This document shows positions 27,085 through 35,721 of a stretch of DNA of 64,000 bases, in pieces. Position 1 is the first letter of the stretch; every line of letters starts with the position of its first letter. The notes under the pieces were generated by a model, which searched no databases, was not told the DNA's origin, and was given only the letters and a program-made list of their open reading frames with translations. The position numbers and the translations under genes are program-made. The DNA is from Betaproteobacteria bacterium UBA1934 (GTDB lineage Bacteria > Pseudomonadota > Gammaproteobacteria > Burkholderiales > Rhodocyclaceae): positions 314,382-378,381 of the forward strand of contig DDFG01000004.1 of NCBI GenBank assembly GCA_002337055.1, in the 5' to 3' direction.

Positions 27085-27424
27085 GTTGTCTCTCCTTATA
27101 TTGGGTGAATTGAATTCTATTTTAGAATTTGTTTAATTCAAACCCATTTTGAGGGTATTTTCGTCTACTGACAACGTGTTCAGACGCACACTTGGCGGCA
27201 TAATGGCAATCTGAGACCAGCGTCGCTCGCTGAGTCGACGACATGTCTTTTTTGCGCACCCTCCCGCCAGACGCACGCTTCCGCGGGATAGTCCAGTGAC
27301 TCAAAGCAGGTGAATCGATGCAGAATCAGGGCTTTCACTACCTGGCTATCGCCGCGGTGCCGGCCGCGCCAATCCTGGCAATCCGGTTCCATCCCTCCAC
27401 TACCTGGCGCTAGGAAGCACGGCC
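27085..27424. promoter_or_regulatory. Divergent intergenic region, AT-rich with palindrome
   Basis: There is no gene in these 340 bases between the H-NS-like gene and the histidine kinase. The H-NS-proximal third (27100-27170) is markedly AT-rich and holds AATTCTA-TTT-TAGAATT (27113-27129), a perfect seven-base inverted repeat. The rest, toward the kinase, is GC-rich without a recognisable promoter. Confidence 0.45.
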
Positions 27425-29584
27425 ATGCGCAACCGCACCACATTGTTCAGCAGACTCCTCTGGGCGATGTTCCCGTGGTATGTGATGCTGGCCTGCGCCA
27501 TCATCGCGGCGCAGATCGCATTTCAGGCTTATGGCGTCATTCGCGACATCGACCGTGACCTGCGATCTTTGGGGATCACGATCCAGCCCAACGTTGTCGC
27601 GGCAGTGTGGCGAAAGGATATGCCCGAACTGACCTGGATCGCCGAAGGGACGCGACGCAATCGCATCGTTTCCGGCATGCTTGTCGTATCGATCAACGGC
27701 GAGGTGTTGTTCGCCGATGGCGACCTGCCCGCATTCGCGGTGGGCAAACCTCAACACAGCGCCGTCCCCGCACGGCAAACCTCCCTGCCGTTAGTTCACA
27801 CCACGCCTTACGGCGGCGACACGCCGATCGGCGAACTACATCTCTACGCCAACGCAGGCGTTGTCTGGCAACGCGTCCAGTTCAGCCTCTGGGGCGTTGT
27901 ACTGAGCTCGCTGCTGGCGACCACCGGTTTGTGGCTTTTGTTCGCCTGGGTCATCCGCTACCGGCTCTCCGACACAGTGACCGGTATTGCCGAAGCGATT
28001 GCAGCCCCCCACTTTCATTCCGCCGAGGCGCCCGCGCCAGTAATCCATTATCCCTATGCCGACGAGTTGGGCGAGTTGGTCAGCGCGCTCAACGAGAGTC
28101 GTGCGCGACTGGTCGAATCGCTGCGCGAGCGAGAGGATATGAATCGGAATCTGGAAAACACGGTCTTGCAACGCACTCAGGAACTCGTGCACGCCAAGGA
28201 TCGCGCTGAAACCGCCAACCGTGCCAAAAGCCAGTTTCTGGCGCATATGTCGCATGAGCTGCGCACGCCGCTCAACGCCATTCTTGGCTTTTCGCAGCTG
28301 ATGGCGAACGATGCCACCGCAACACCTGACCAACGCGAACAATTGCGCATTATCAATCGCAGCGGCGAGCATCTGCTCGCGATGATCAACGATGTGCTCG
28401 ATCTTTCCAAGATCGAGGCGGGTCACGTCCAAATGGCGCTCGCCGATTTTCGACTAGTGCATCTCTGCGACGAGGTCATCGAGCTGATGCGGGGGCGCGC
28501 GAATGAAAAGTCGCTCGACCTGCGCCTGCATTGCGACTTCGATCCCGCCCTGCGCGTTCGTTCCGACCCTGCCCGACTTCACCAGATTCTGGTCAATCTG
28601 CTTGGAAACGCCATCAAATTTACCCAGCATGGTCATATCGAGCTCGTATGTCGCCTGTTGAGGCCCGGCTGGGTAAGATTCGAGGTCAGCGACACCGGCA
28701 TCGGCATTCCTGCCGACAAACTCAACACCGTTTTTGAGTCCTTCACTCAGATCGACGGCGATGGCAACGCCGGCGGAACCGGTCTCGGTCTCGCGATCAG
28801 TCAAAAACTGGCCAACCTCATGGGCGGCGGCCTTGGGGCGGAAAGCACGGTCGGCGCGGGTTCGCGATTTTGGCTGGACATTCCTTTCGACGTCGCCGAT
28901 TCACCAGAACACGAGTTCGAAGTCATCGCCAGGGTTCCAGTACGCCTGTCTGCCGGGCAGCCAACGTGGCGCATTCTCGCCGCCGAAGACGACCCAGCCA
29001 GCCAGCGTCTGATTCGTAGCCTATTGAGCGATGCGGGCTTCGAGACAAGGGTTGTCGCCAACGGGCGTGAAGCCGTGGAGCAGTGCGAGGCTTGGCGTCC
29101 GCACCTGGTGCTGATGGACATCATGATGCCGGTGGTTGACGGTTTGCAAGCCACTCGTGAAATCCGCGTCTCCACGTACGGCAGGACCCTACCTATCGTC
29201 GCACTGACCGCCAGCGTGTTCAACGAAGAGCATGGCCCGGTGCACGAAGCGGGTTGCGACGACATCCTGCTGAAACCGGTTCGCGTCGCCGAATTGCTCG
29301 CTGCCATCGCCAAACATCTCTCTGTGCAGTATTCCGACAACCGTCCCCCCTCGGCGGGTGAGACGCCCCCTCCCGCTTCCGATCCCACCACCCTCTCGGT
29401 GGAGGCCACCTCGCTATCGGAATCCGTACGGAGTGCGATCCGTACTGCCGCTCAGCGCCTCGACGCCGACGAAATCGAGGCGCAACTTTCCGAGCTGCGC
29501 CTCCTTTCTCCGCTGCTTGCCGAACACATTGCCAAGCTGGCCAATCGCTTCGACTACGGTGCGATTACCCGACTCTTTGCCTGA
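27425..29584 (+). CDS. Hybrid sensor histidine kinase with receiver domain
   Basis: The 719-residue inner-membrane protein has TM1 (about 14-40), a small periplasmic sensor region (about 41-155), TM2 (about 160-182) and a HAMP-like linker. Next come HisKA with phospho-acceptor His277 in MSHELRTPLN, HATPase_c with N box LLGNAIKFT, G1 DTGIGIP and G2 GGTGLGLAISQKLA, and a receiver domain (about 518-640) with Asp565 in LVLMDIMMP and Lys in LLKPVR. About 70 C-terminal residues after the receiver form helices without an Hpt histidine motif. No response regulator lies next to it, so it must signal to a distant partner. Confidence 0.93.
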   Translation: MRNRTTLFSRLLWAMFPWYVMLACAIIAAQIAFQAYGVIRDIDRDLRSLGITIQPNVVAAVWRKDMPELTWIAEGTRRNRIVSGMLVVSINGEVLFADGDLPAFAVGKPQHSAVPARQTSLPLVHTTPYGGDTPIGELHLYANAGVVWQRVQFSLWGVVLSSLLATTGLWLLFAWVIRYRLSDTVTGIAEAIAAPHFHSAEAPAPVIHYPYADELGELVSALNESRARLVESLREREDMNRNLENTVLQRTQELVHAKDRAETANRAKSQFLAHMSHELRTPLNAILGFSQLMANDATATPDQREQLRIINRSGEHLLAMINDVLDLSKIEAGHVQMALADFRLVHLCDEVIELMRGRANEKSLDLRLHCDFDPALRVRSDPARLHQILVNLLGNAIKFTQHGHIELVCRLLRPGWVRFEVSDTGIGIPADKLNTVFESFTQIDGDGNAGGTGLGLAISQKLANLMGGGLGAESTVGAGSRFWLDIPFDVADSPEHEFEVIARVPVRLSAGQPTWRILAAEDDPASQRLIRSLLSDAGFETRVVANGREAVEQCEAWRPHLVLMDIMMPVVDGLQATREIRVSTYGRTLPIVALTASVFNEEHGPVHEAGCDDILLKPVRVAELLAAIAKHLSVQYSDNRPPSAGETPPPASDPTTLSVEATSLSESVRSAIRTAAQRLDADEIEAQLSELRLLSPLLAEHIAKLANRFDYGAITRLFA

Positions 29585-29603
29585 CTTTCTTTTTTCACTC
29601 GGA

Positions 29604-29632
29604 TTGCGTTTATTGGGAAAATGCTGTATCTT
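29604..29632 (+). promoter_or_regulatory. Promoter and long leader of the cold-shock gene
   Basis: TTGCGT (29604-29609) and TATCTT (29627-29632) are 17 bases apart. A transcript from about 29640 would carry a 5' leader of about 140 bases. The leader includes hairpins CTCCGC/GCGGAG (about 29669-29687) and GCCCC/GGGGC (about 29732-29747). Long structured leaders are typical of cspA-type genes, where they control translation with temperature. Confidence 0.55.
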
Positions 29633-29782
29633 ACGTCGCAGCGATTTTGAGTAGTGTCGTTCTTGAGTTGGTCTCGCCTCCGCGGTCATGCGGAGTCAAT
29701 TCCCCCCATTCGTACCTCGCCGTCTTGATTTCGCCCCTGTTCGGGGCTTTGCCCCCGTCATTTTTTTACGGAGATTCAAGAC

Positions 29783-29986
29783 ATGGCTACCGGCACTGTC
29801 AAATGGTTTAATGATTCAAAAGGTTTCGGCTTCATCACCCCCGACGGCGGTGGCGAAGATCTTTTCGCACACTTTTCCGCTATTCAGTCCAAGGGTTTTC
29901 GTACCCTGACCGAAGGGCAAAAAGTCAGTTTCGACATCACCACCGGCCCCAAAGGCAAGCAAGCGAGCAATATCCAGGTCGCCTGA
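29783..29986 (+). CDS. Cold-shock protein, CspA family
   Basis: The 67-residue single-domain cold-shock protein has RNP1 KGFGFITPD and RNP2 DLFAHFSAI, the aromatic nucleic-acid-binding face, and the usual end ASNIQVA. It binds single-stranded RNA and DNA as an RNA chaperone. The ATG follows GGAGATTCAAGAC. It lies 80 bases upstream of a second IF-1 gene, an RNA-binding OB-fold partner common in betaproteobacteria. Confidence 0.97.
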   Translation: MATGTVKWFNDSKGFGFITPDGGGEDLFAHFSAIQSKGFRTLTEGQKVSFDITTGPKGKQASNIQVA

Positions 29987-30066
29987 CCGCACCGCCCCCC
30001 TGGCTTTCTGCCCGGGGGCTTATTCAAGGGGCGCTCCCCCTTGCCCTCCCTTGAATGGAGGCCATA

Positions 30067-30318
30067 ATGGCCAAGGAAGAATTGCTGGAAATGCAAGGCG
30101 TTGTCGCGGAAGTATTGCCCGACTCCCGTTTTCTCGTATCGCTGGAAAACGGCCATTCGCTGGTCGCCTATGCAGCCGGAAAAATGCGCAAGCATCATAT
30201 CCGCATTATTGCCGGTGACAAGGTGACGTTGGAGTTGTCTCCTTATGATTTTTCCAAAGGGCGCATCACCTTCCGGCAAATCGAAGGGCGTACCGCCGCG
30301 CCACGCGTTCGACGCTGA
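30067..30318 (+). CDS. infA: Translation initiation factor IF-1, accessory copy
   Basis: The 83-residue OB-fold protein begins MAKEELLEMQGVVAEVLPDSRFLVSLENGHSLVAYAAGKMRKHHIRI, unmistakably IF-1 but with a C-terminal extension (QIEGRTAAPRVRR) compared with the usual 72 residues. The start at 30067 is preceded by GGAGG. Betaproteobacteria often carry such an extended IF-1 besides the one in the ribosomal operon, which is not in this window. Next to cspA it may serve translation under cold shock, an inference from position. Confidence 0.93.
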   Translation: MAKEELLEMQGVVAEVLPDSRFLVSLENGHSLVAYAAGKMRKHHIRIIAGDKVTLELSPYDFSKGRITFRQIEGRTAAPRVRR

Positions 30319-30347
30319 ATGCGGCATCATCTAATTTGAAAGACTGA

Positions 30348-30533
30348 ATGAATTTGGAACAAAAACGAGCTGCTGCTCAAAAACTCTGCAACACTTTCGA
30401 CATATCTGTCCTCCCCTACGGGAACGCCTGGTGGTTAGTCGGAAACGGCATCAGCCAGGTCGTCGGCGAAATCGCCGGCCTCAATGAATCAGGCATTTCG
30501 CATCTGCATCGCCCGGGTTTCATCAGAAGCTAG
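30348..30533 (+). CDS. Small conserved-looking protein, unknown
   Basis: The 61-residue frame begins 29 bases after infA: MNLEQKRAAAQKLCNTFDIS followed by VLPYGNAWWLVGNGISQVVGEIAGLNESGI. The composition is protein-like (amphipathic helix, then a hydrophobic, Gly- and Trp-containing strand region) and the direction matches cspA-infA. The ribosome-binding site is weak (GAAAGACTGA). I do not recognise a family. The following 257 bases (30534-30790) show no further gene. Confidence 0.5.
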   Translation: MNLEQKRAAAQKLCNTFDISVLPYGNAWWLVGNGISQVVGEIAGLNESGISHLHRPGFIRS

Positions 30534-30790
30534 CACACCATTCTCCGATTTTTCCCATTCGCGCATATTCCTGATGCATCACGTCGAGGCGGATGAGAGC
30601 AGATGGCCCCACCGTCCCGCGTCCTGACGGCCAAAGAAACCCCGATCCGCCCGGTCTTTCCCCGACAGGCGATAGGCTGTTCACGATCAACCGGCAAACC
30701 AATCCATCTCGGACGCATTTCAAGACACGATTTCCGCACTTTGTCGCACTGCGATAGATACAAGAGCGGCCCTTCAGCACACTGGCGGCA

Positions 30791-31549
30791 TTGCCACTGA
30801 CCGAGGAAACCGCCATGTTCCAACCAAGATTCTCTACGCTTGCTTCTCTCGCTATCGCCACCGCCCTGGTATCGGCCAATATGGCCTGGGCGGCCGACCG
30901 CGAGTCTCGCCCGCTAAATGGGCCGGTCAGCGCCATTGCGCTCATTGGACCGGTGGACATTGAAGTCCGACAGGGTGAATTCAAGGATGCCGAGGTTGAA
31001 GCCAGTGACAAACTACGTGCCCGGGTTGTCATCGAGAACCAGGGCGGCGAATTGCGCATCAGCCTGAGACGGGAAGACGGAAAGGGGTTGATCGACTGGG
31101 CGAGAGCGCTCAGTACGCCAGTACGTGTGCGTCTGGTGTTGCCCAGCCTTGACCGCGTGTCGGTCAAGGGCTCCGGTGATGTCACGCTGGGTCAGTTCGA
31201 TTTGAAACAAGCCGACGTCAAACTGGAGGTGACCGGTTCAGGCGATATACGCGCCGATCAACTTCAGGCCAGGTCACTGAATGCCAGCATTCTCGGAAGC
31301 GGCGACATCCGCGTCGGCGGCAGTGTCGACGCGCTCGATGTCTCGATCGCCGGCTCGGGTGACTTCAGCGGCGAAAAGTTGCGGGCGGCAACCAACGCCA
31401 TCGCCATCAAGGGCTCGGGCGACGCCACCGTGTGGGCAACAGATACCCTGGCGGTCTCGATATTCGGTAGCGGCGATGTTCGTTATGCGGGCCAACCGAA
31501 GGTCACCCAAACCATCCGCGGCTCTGGCGAGGTCAAACCGATCCGGTAG
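30791..31549 (+). CDS. Exported DUF2807 (GIN domain) protein
   Basis: The 252-residue protein has a signal peptide (about residues 8-35, ending MAWAAD). The putative auto-transporter-head/GIN fold follows, a right-handed beta-helix visible from the recurring GSGD steps (VKGSGDVTLGQFDLKQADVKLEVTGSGDIRADQL, ILGSGDIRVGG, IAGSGDFSGEKL, IKGSGDATVW, IFGSGDVRYAG). About six SGD turns can be counted. The function of the family is unknown; a periplasmic or surface location is likely. Confidence 0.88.
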   Translation: MPLTEETAMFQPRFSTLASLAIATALVSANMAWAADRESRPLNGPVSAIALIGPVDIEVRQGEFKDAEVEASDKLRARVVIENQGGELRISLRREDGKGLIDWARALSTPVRVRLVLPSLDRVSVKGSGDVTLGQFDLKQADVKLEVTGSGDIRADQLQARSLNASILGSGDIRVGGSVDALDVSIAGSGDFSGEKLRAATNAIAIKGSGDATVWATDTLAVSIFGSGDVRYAGQPKVTQTIRGSGEVKPIR

Positions 31550-31580
31550 ACGGCGCCAGAGCACATCAGGCATGCGCTGG

Positions 31581-32201
31581 CTATTCAATTTGATTCACGA
31601 GTTCGACATCGGGCAGGTTCGCAAGAACTTGGTCAAACGTGGCATACCGCTCAAGCACCAAAATCACCTCAGCCAGGGGTTGATCCCAGATTTCCGGCAA
31701 GTCGCGTTCGCTTGGCTCTCGAATTGAGAAAGCCAGCGTCTCTCTAGGGGGTTCAAACTGGGCATTCACCCCCGGTTTGTTGCCCCTGGCGTCAAGCCGG
31801 TACCAACCGAAGCCAGTTAAATGAACGGCATTCAAGCCATGGAGGCAATAGGGCGGCCCACTCTCACCGACCGATAATCGCTGATAACAGAGCCCCGTCG
31901 GGACGCCATTGGCTCTGAGCAGCGCAGCAAGCAGATGACTCTTTGCATAACAATAGCCCGTACGGTGACGCACAACATCGGAGGCTTTGCAGGTCACGGG
32001 ATTGAGTTTGTAATCAGCGCTGTGGCGAATTTGATCCCTCACAAACTCGAAGCAAACGCGCACGAGCTCGTGCTCGGAATGAGCGCGGGTAGCCAAACTT
32101 GTAGCTATCGACTGTACTGCCGGTTCATCAAAGTCGATGTATTTTGAAGCAGCGAGGTAACGGTTCATCAGATGTACTGGAAAAGTATCTAGGAAAGCCA
32201 A
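31581..32201 (-). CDS. Transglutaminase-like superfamily protein
   Basis: The 206-residue protein has the transglutaminase/arylamine-acetyltransferase-like core. The Cys is in TGYCYAKSHLLAALLRANGVPTGLCYQRL (about 95-123), the His in HGLNAVHLTGFG and the Asp in WYRLDARGNKPGVN, the expected Cys-His-Asp triad. No signal peptide is seen. Bacterial members are often peptidases or amidases; the substrate here is unknown. It converges on the DUF2807 gene and is not obviously part of the neighbouring sigF cluster. Confidence 0.85.
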   Translation of the reverse strand: MAFLDTFPVHLMNRYLAASKYIDFDEPAVQSIATSLATRAHSEHELVRVCFEFVRDQIRHSADYKLNPVTCKASDVVRHRTGYCYAKSHLLAALLRANGVPTGLCYQRLSVGESGPPYCLHGLNAVHLTGFGWYRLDARGNKPGVNAQFEPPRETLAFSIREPSERDLPEIWDQPLAEVILVLERYATFDQVLANLPDVELVNQIE

Positions 32202-32518
32202 GGCGATTCACATATTGATCTTATGACAGGAGAACAGTGAGGAAAATTTGTGCAAACGTACAGCATGGTCGGTCTAATTAATGCAGCCATTCGCCTGTTG
32301 GTACGTCGCGATCAGGCGTTCTGAATTGCTATGGTTCCGATTGATTGAAATGCAAAAGGCGATTATCTGCATCATGTGTTGCCAAGCAACCTCCGGTCAC
32401 TTCAGCAGTTGGCCAACATCGCAAATTAGGCAACAATGCCCAACGGAGAAGCTGTACAGCCCTTAAGGTTATGGTTGGGGACACCCTATTGAACCCTGGG
32501 AGCAGAGCGACTCTGCAC
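32202..32518. other. Intergenic stretch without recognisable gene
   Basis: These 317 bases between the transglutaminase-like gene and nrsF are less GC-rich than the neighbours. Short open frames in them have no ribosome-binding site or family resemblance. I see no tRNA, repeat or clear terminator. Confidence 0.5.
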
Positions 32519-33160
32519 TCACCAGCGCAGGATCCTCCCTCCGAGTATGCAGCCGAAAGCAGCCGGAATGAGCATTCCGGCGAGATACCAATAGCCGATG
32601 AAAGGCGGTTGCATCTCGGGGCAATGCAGGCAATAGACGAGTGCGGCGACGCTACCGGCCAGTAGGCCGGCGCCGAAACCGGCGGCGCGGGGCCTGGTCG
32701 GCGCCAATCCGCGCATCGCCCAGAAAGCGCCGATAAAGGCGGGAATTGAAAGGAGAGCGATCAGGAATGGACATGTCGCCCACGTCGCGCCCAGGAAAAG
32801 CGCCAACCGTTGGTCTGGCTCGGCGTTCCCCAGCATGGTGCCAGCAATCAGCCACATGACGAGGACCGGCAGTGCAAGCGCCACCGGCAATGTCGTCACG
32901 ACCGCGCCGGGGCGCGCCAGACGTAGCACGGCAAAAAGACTGGCGGCCAGCAGACTGACCACGAAGCCAACCTTGACCCAGAACAGGGGTTGCGCGGCTG
33001 CCGTCATCAGGTCCGGGCGTATTCCCAAGAACAGCAGCATCAACAGGAATGCGCCGGCAGTGCCGCTCATGAGCGTGATCGCGAAGCGGCGATAGTCGGC
33101 GTGCACCGGCACTGCGTCGGCATCGGCGGCAAGAAGATGGATGAATTCCTCAGTTTTCAT
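32519..33160 (-). CDS. nrsF: Membrane anti-sigma factor NrsF (DUF1109)
   Basis: The 213-residue protein has a short cytoplasmic N-terminus (MKTEEFIHLLAADADAVPV) and six membrane helices, the DUF1109 layout. NrsF proteins hold SigF inactive at the membrane until a stress signal arrives. The gene overlaps the sigF stop (ATGA), showing coupling. Cysteines in the membrane part (CPFLIALL, VYCLHCPEMQPP near the last loop) could be the redox-sensing residues, as conserved Cys in Caulobacter NrsF homologues are implicated in sensing. Confidence 0.9.
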   Translation of the reverse strand: MKTEEFIHLLAADADAVPVHADYRRFAITLMSGTAGAFLLMLLFLGIRPDLMTAAAQPLFWVKVGFVVSLLAASLFAVLRLARPGAVVTTLPVALALPVLVMWLIAGTMLGNAEPDQRLALFLGATWATCPFLIALLSIPAFIGAFWAMRGLAPTRPRAAGFGAGLLAGSVAALVYCLHCPEMQPPFIGYWYLAGMLIPAAFGCILGGRILRW

Positions 33161-33729
33161 TTTTGTCCCCGAATCATGGCCGCCAGCGCCTTCAATCCAC
33201 GGTGCACCCCAACCTTGACGGCCGATTCCGACATGCCGGTCAGTTGAGCGGCTTCGCGTACGGAAAGACCTTCGAGTTTGGTGTGAATGATCGGTAGACG
33301 TTGCTGATCGGGCAAGTCATCCATCAGTTTGTGCAAATCGCGCCGGGCCTGGCCGGCTTCGGCGTCTTCCACGACGAGCAAATCATCGTAGTCGTCGAGC
33401 GAATCGGTCAGCCGCTCGTGCCCGCCGCGCCGGCGCAACAAATCCACCAGTTTGTATTTGGCGATCGCCTGCACCCAGGCCGACACGGGCTGGTTTGGGT
33501 CGTAGGTATGGCGGTGGTTATGGACCGCCAATAAAGCTTCCTGCACAAGATCCTCCACTTCGTCCGGCAGGCTAATCAGGCGTTTGCGCAGGAAGGCCCG
33601 TAAATGCGCGCTCAATTCGCGCAGGAATTCCTGATAAACCTGCTGATCACCGGCCAGTGCACCCAGAAAGAGCTGCTTGAGGCGAGCCTCCTTCGCGCGC
33701 AGTCCTTCCTGTTGACCTATTCGTTGCAT
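33157..33729 (-). CDS. sigF: ECF RNA polymerase sigma factor SigF
   Basis: The open frame from ATG 33729 gives 190 residues. Sigma region 2 (about 30-95) includes LVQEALLAVHNHRHTYDPNQPVSAWVQAIAKYKLVDLLRR, and sigma region 4 (about 130-185) includes LPIIHTKLEGLSVREAAQLTGMSESAVKVGVHRGLKAL. Together with NrsF it forms the SigF/NrsF system that in Azospira controls reactive-chlorine defence. The true start is uncertain: a promoter-like GTAACC-N16-CGAA overlaps this ATG, so transcription would begin downstream of it and no other ATG, GTG or TTG lies before the conserved region. Confidence 0.9.
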   Translation of the reverse strand: MQRIGQQEGLRAKEARLKQLFLGALAGDQQVYQEFLRELSAHLRAFLRKRLISLPDEVEDLVQEALLAVHNHRHTYDPNQPVSAWVQAIAKYKLVDLLRRRGGHERLTDSLDDYDDLLVVEDAEAGQARRDLHKLMDDLPDQQRLPIIHTKLEGLSVREAAQLTGMSESAVKVGVHRGLKALAAMIRGQK

Positions 33730-33745
33730 GGGGGTCGCCGGTTAC
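33720..33745 (-). promoter_or_regulatory. Putative SigF-dependent promoter of sigF-nrsF
   Basis: On the minus strand GTAACC (33745-33740) and CGAA (33723-33720) are exactly 16 bases apart, the -35/-10 arrangement described for Caulobacter SigF. This suggests autoactivation. It overlaps the first in-frame ATG of sigF. Confidence 0.7.
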
Positions 33746-33792
33746 AAAACATTGAGATCAATCTAAGAGACCGCGCAATTTTGCCCCAGCGT

Positions 33793-33818
33793 GTAACCGT
33801 TCGCCACCTTCCCGCGAA
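33793..33818 (+). promoter_or_regulatory. Putative SigF-dependent promoter of the yedZ1-yedY1-mrpX-msrA genes
   Basis: GTAACC (33793-33798), 16 bases, then CGAA (33815-33818), identical in both boxes and spacing to the divergent sigF promoter. The nearest downstream start with a good ribosome site is yedZ1 at 33912, giving a leader of about 85 bases. Confidence 0.75.
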
Positions 33819-33911
33819 CTACCTTTCGTGAATCGCGCAAAACAGGACGGCGCCGAGTCTGCTACGGACCGATCTGCCGCGCGAGGAGATGCTTTTTTTG
33901 GGAACGGGAAA

Positions 33912-34508
33912 ATGAATACGGCAAACACTGCGATCCACCCGGGATGGCTACGCGTCACGCATTGGCTGAACGCCGTGACGGTGATCATTCTTGCGCTGAG
34001 CGGCTGGCGCATTTACGACGCGTCGCCGTTTATGGGCTTCGTCATCCCCAAGGCGCTGACCCTCGGCGGTTGGCTGGGTGGTGCCATCCAGTGGCATTTC
34101 GCGGCGATGTGGCTGCTGGTCGGCAACGGAATGGTCTATCTCGGCTGCAACCTCGTCACCGGTCGCCTGTGGCGCAAATTCCTGCCGCTGACGCCGCGTT
34201 CGCTGCTGACAGATCTGCGTGCTGCCCTCTCCGGTCATCTGGCGCACGACGATTTGCGGCATTACAACGCCGTGCAACGCCTTGCCTATCTGTTCGTGAT
34301 CGTCGATTGCGCGCTGTTGGTGCTATCCGGGCTGGTGCTGTGGAAGTCGGTGCAATTCCCGTTCTTGCGCGAATTGCTGGGCGGATATGAGGCGGCCAGG
34401 CGGGTGCATTTTGTCGCCATGGCGGCCATGCTGGCGTTTTTCCTCGTCCATGTGTTCATGGTGGCGCTGGTGCCGCGGACATTGCGAGCCATGATCGTTG
34501 GACGCTAG
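33912..34508 (+). CDS. yedZ1: Membrane b-type cytochrome, YedZ1
   Basis: The 198-residue protein has four or more membrane helices. Histidines in HPGWLRVTHWLNAV, WHFAAMWLLVGNGMVYLG, YNAVQRLAYL and VHFVAMAAMLAFFLVHVFMV could bind haem b, as in the cytochrome b561/hydrogenase-b group. It would pass quinol electrons to the periplasmic oxidoreductase encoded next (nine bases on). The start MNTANTAIHPGWLRVTHW at 33912 follows GGGAACGGG. An open frame from 33828 is less likely since it begins close to the SigF promoter and lacks such a site. Confidence 0.88.
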   Translation: MNTANTAIHPGWLRVTHWLNAVTVIILALSGWRIYDASPFMGFVIPKALTLGGWLGGAIQWHFAAMWLLVGNGMVYLGCNLVTGRLWRKFLPLTPRSLLTDLRAALSGHLAHDDLRHYNAVQRLAYLFVIVDCALLVLSGLVLWKSVQFPFLRELLGGYEAARRVHFVAMAAMLAFFLVHVFMVALVPRTLRAMIVGR

Positions 34509-34517
34509 GAGATTCGA

Positions 34518-35306
<789 letters not shown>

Positions 35307-35372
35307 GCGAGCACGCCTAACCGCCCTGAAAAATCGGCAATCCCGCCGCAAGCAACCTCAATGGAGATCAAT

Positions 35373-35642
35373 ATGAAAAACCTGACCAAGACTCTTCTCG
35401 CCGCCTGTCTGATCGTGGCCGGCCAAGCCGCCTTCGCCGACGACATGATGAAAAAGGACACGCCGGCCAGCACCATGAACAAAGACAGCATGGCCAAGGA
35501 CGAAATGGGTAAGGAAATGGGCAAGGACAAGATGAAAAAGCCGGCCGACAAGGCCATGAAGAAGGACACCATGGCCAAGGACGGCATGGCTAAAGATGCC
35601 ATGGGCAAGGATGCCATGGCGAAGGACGAAATGAAGAAATAA
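35373..35642 (+). CDS. mrpX: Methionine-rich periplasmic peptide MrpX
   Basis: The 89-residue precursor has a signal peptide (1-22, ending AFA|DD). The mature part of about 67 residues is built from degenerate five-residue MxKDx repeats (SMAKD, EMGKE, TMAKD, GMAKD, AMGKD, AMAKD). I count 13 Met and no Cys in the mature part. In Azospira this peptide is a sacrificial scavenger of hypochlorite, its Met sulfoxide being repaired by YedY1. The start at 35373 gives MKNLTKTLLAACLIVAG; an in-frame ATG 12 bases earlier is possible. Confidence 0.9.
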   Translation: MKNLTKTLLAACLIVAGQAAFADDMMKKDTPASTMNKDSMAKDEMGKEMGKDKMKKPADKAMKKDTMAKDGMAKDAMGKDAMAKDEMKK

Positions 35643-35653
35643 GGCGCTGTCCG

Positions 35654-35699
35654 GGAATCCGTTCTCATCTGGAAGCGGATTCCCCACTCGGATTTTTTA
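35654..35699 (+). terminator. Hairpin and delayed T-run after mrpX
   Basis: GGGAATCCG and CGGATTCCC form a perfect nine-base stem with a 14-base loop. The run of six T begins eight bases after the stem, further than in a standard terminator. It may partly terminate or stabilise the abundant mrpX mRNA ahead of msrA. Confidence 0.5.
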
Positions 35700-35721
35700 T
35701 GCAAATGGCGAGGGATTTATC

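Noticed and set aside
32281..32665. Short plus-strand frames between the transglutaminase-like gene and nrsF
   Set aside because: No ribosome sites, and the longest overlaps nrsF on the opposite strand.
35307..35372. Third SigF promoter before mrpX
   Set aside because: CTAACC is present but no CGAA follows at 16 bases, so mrpX is more likely read from the yedZ1 promoter.
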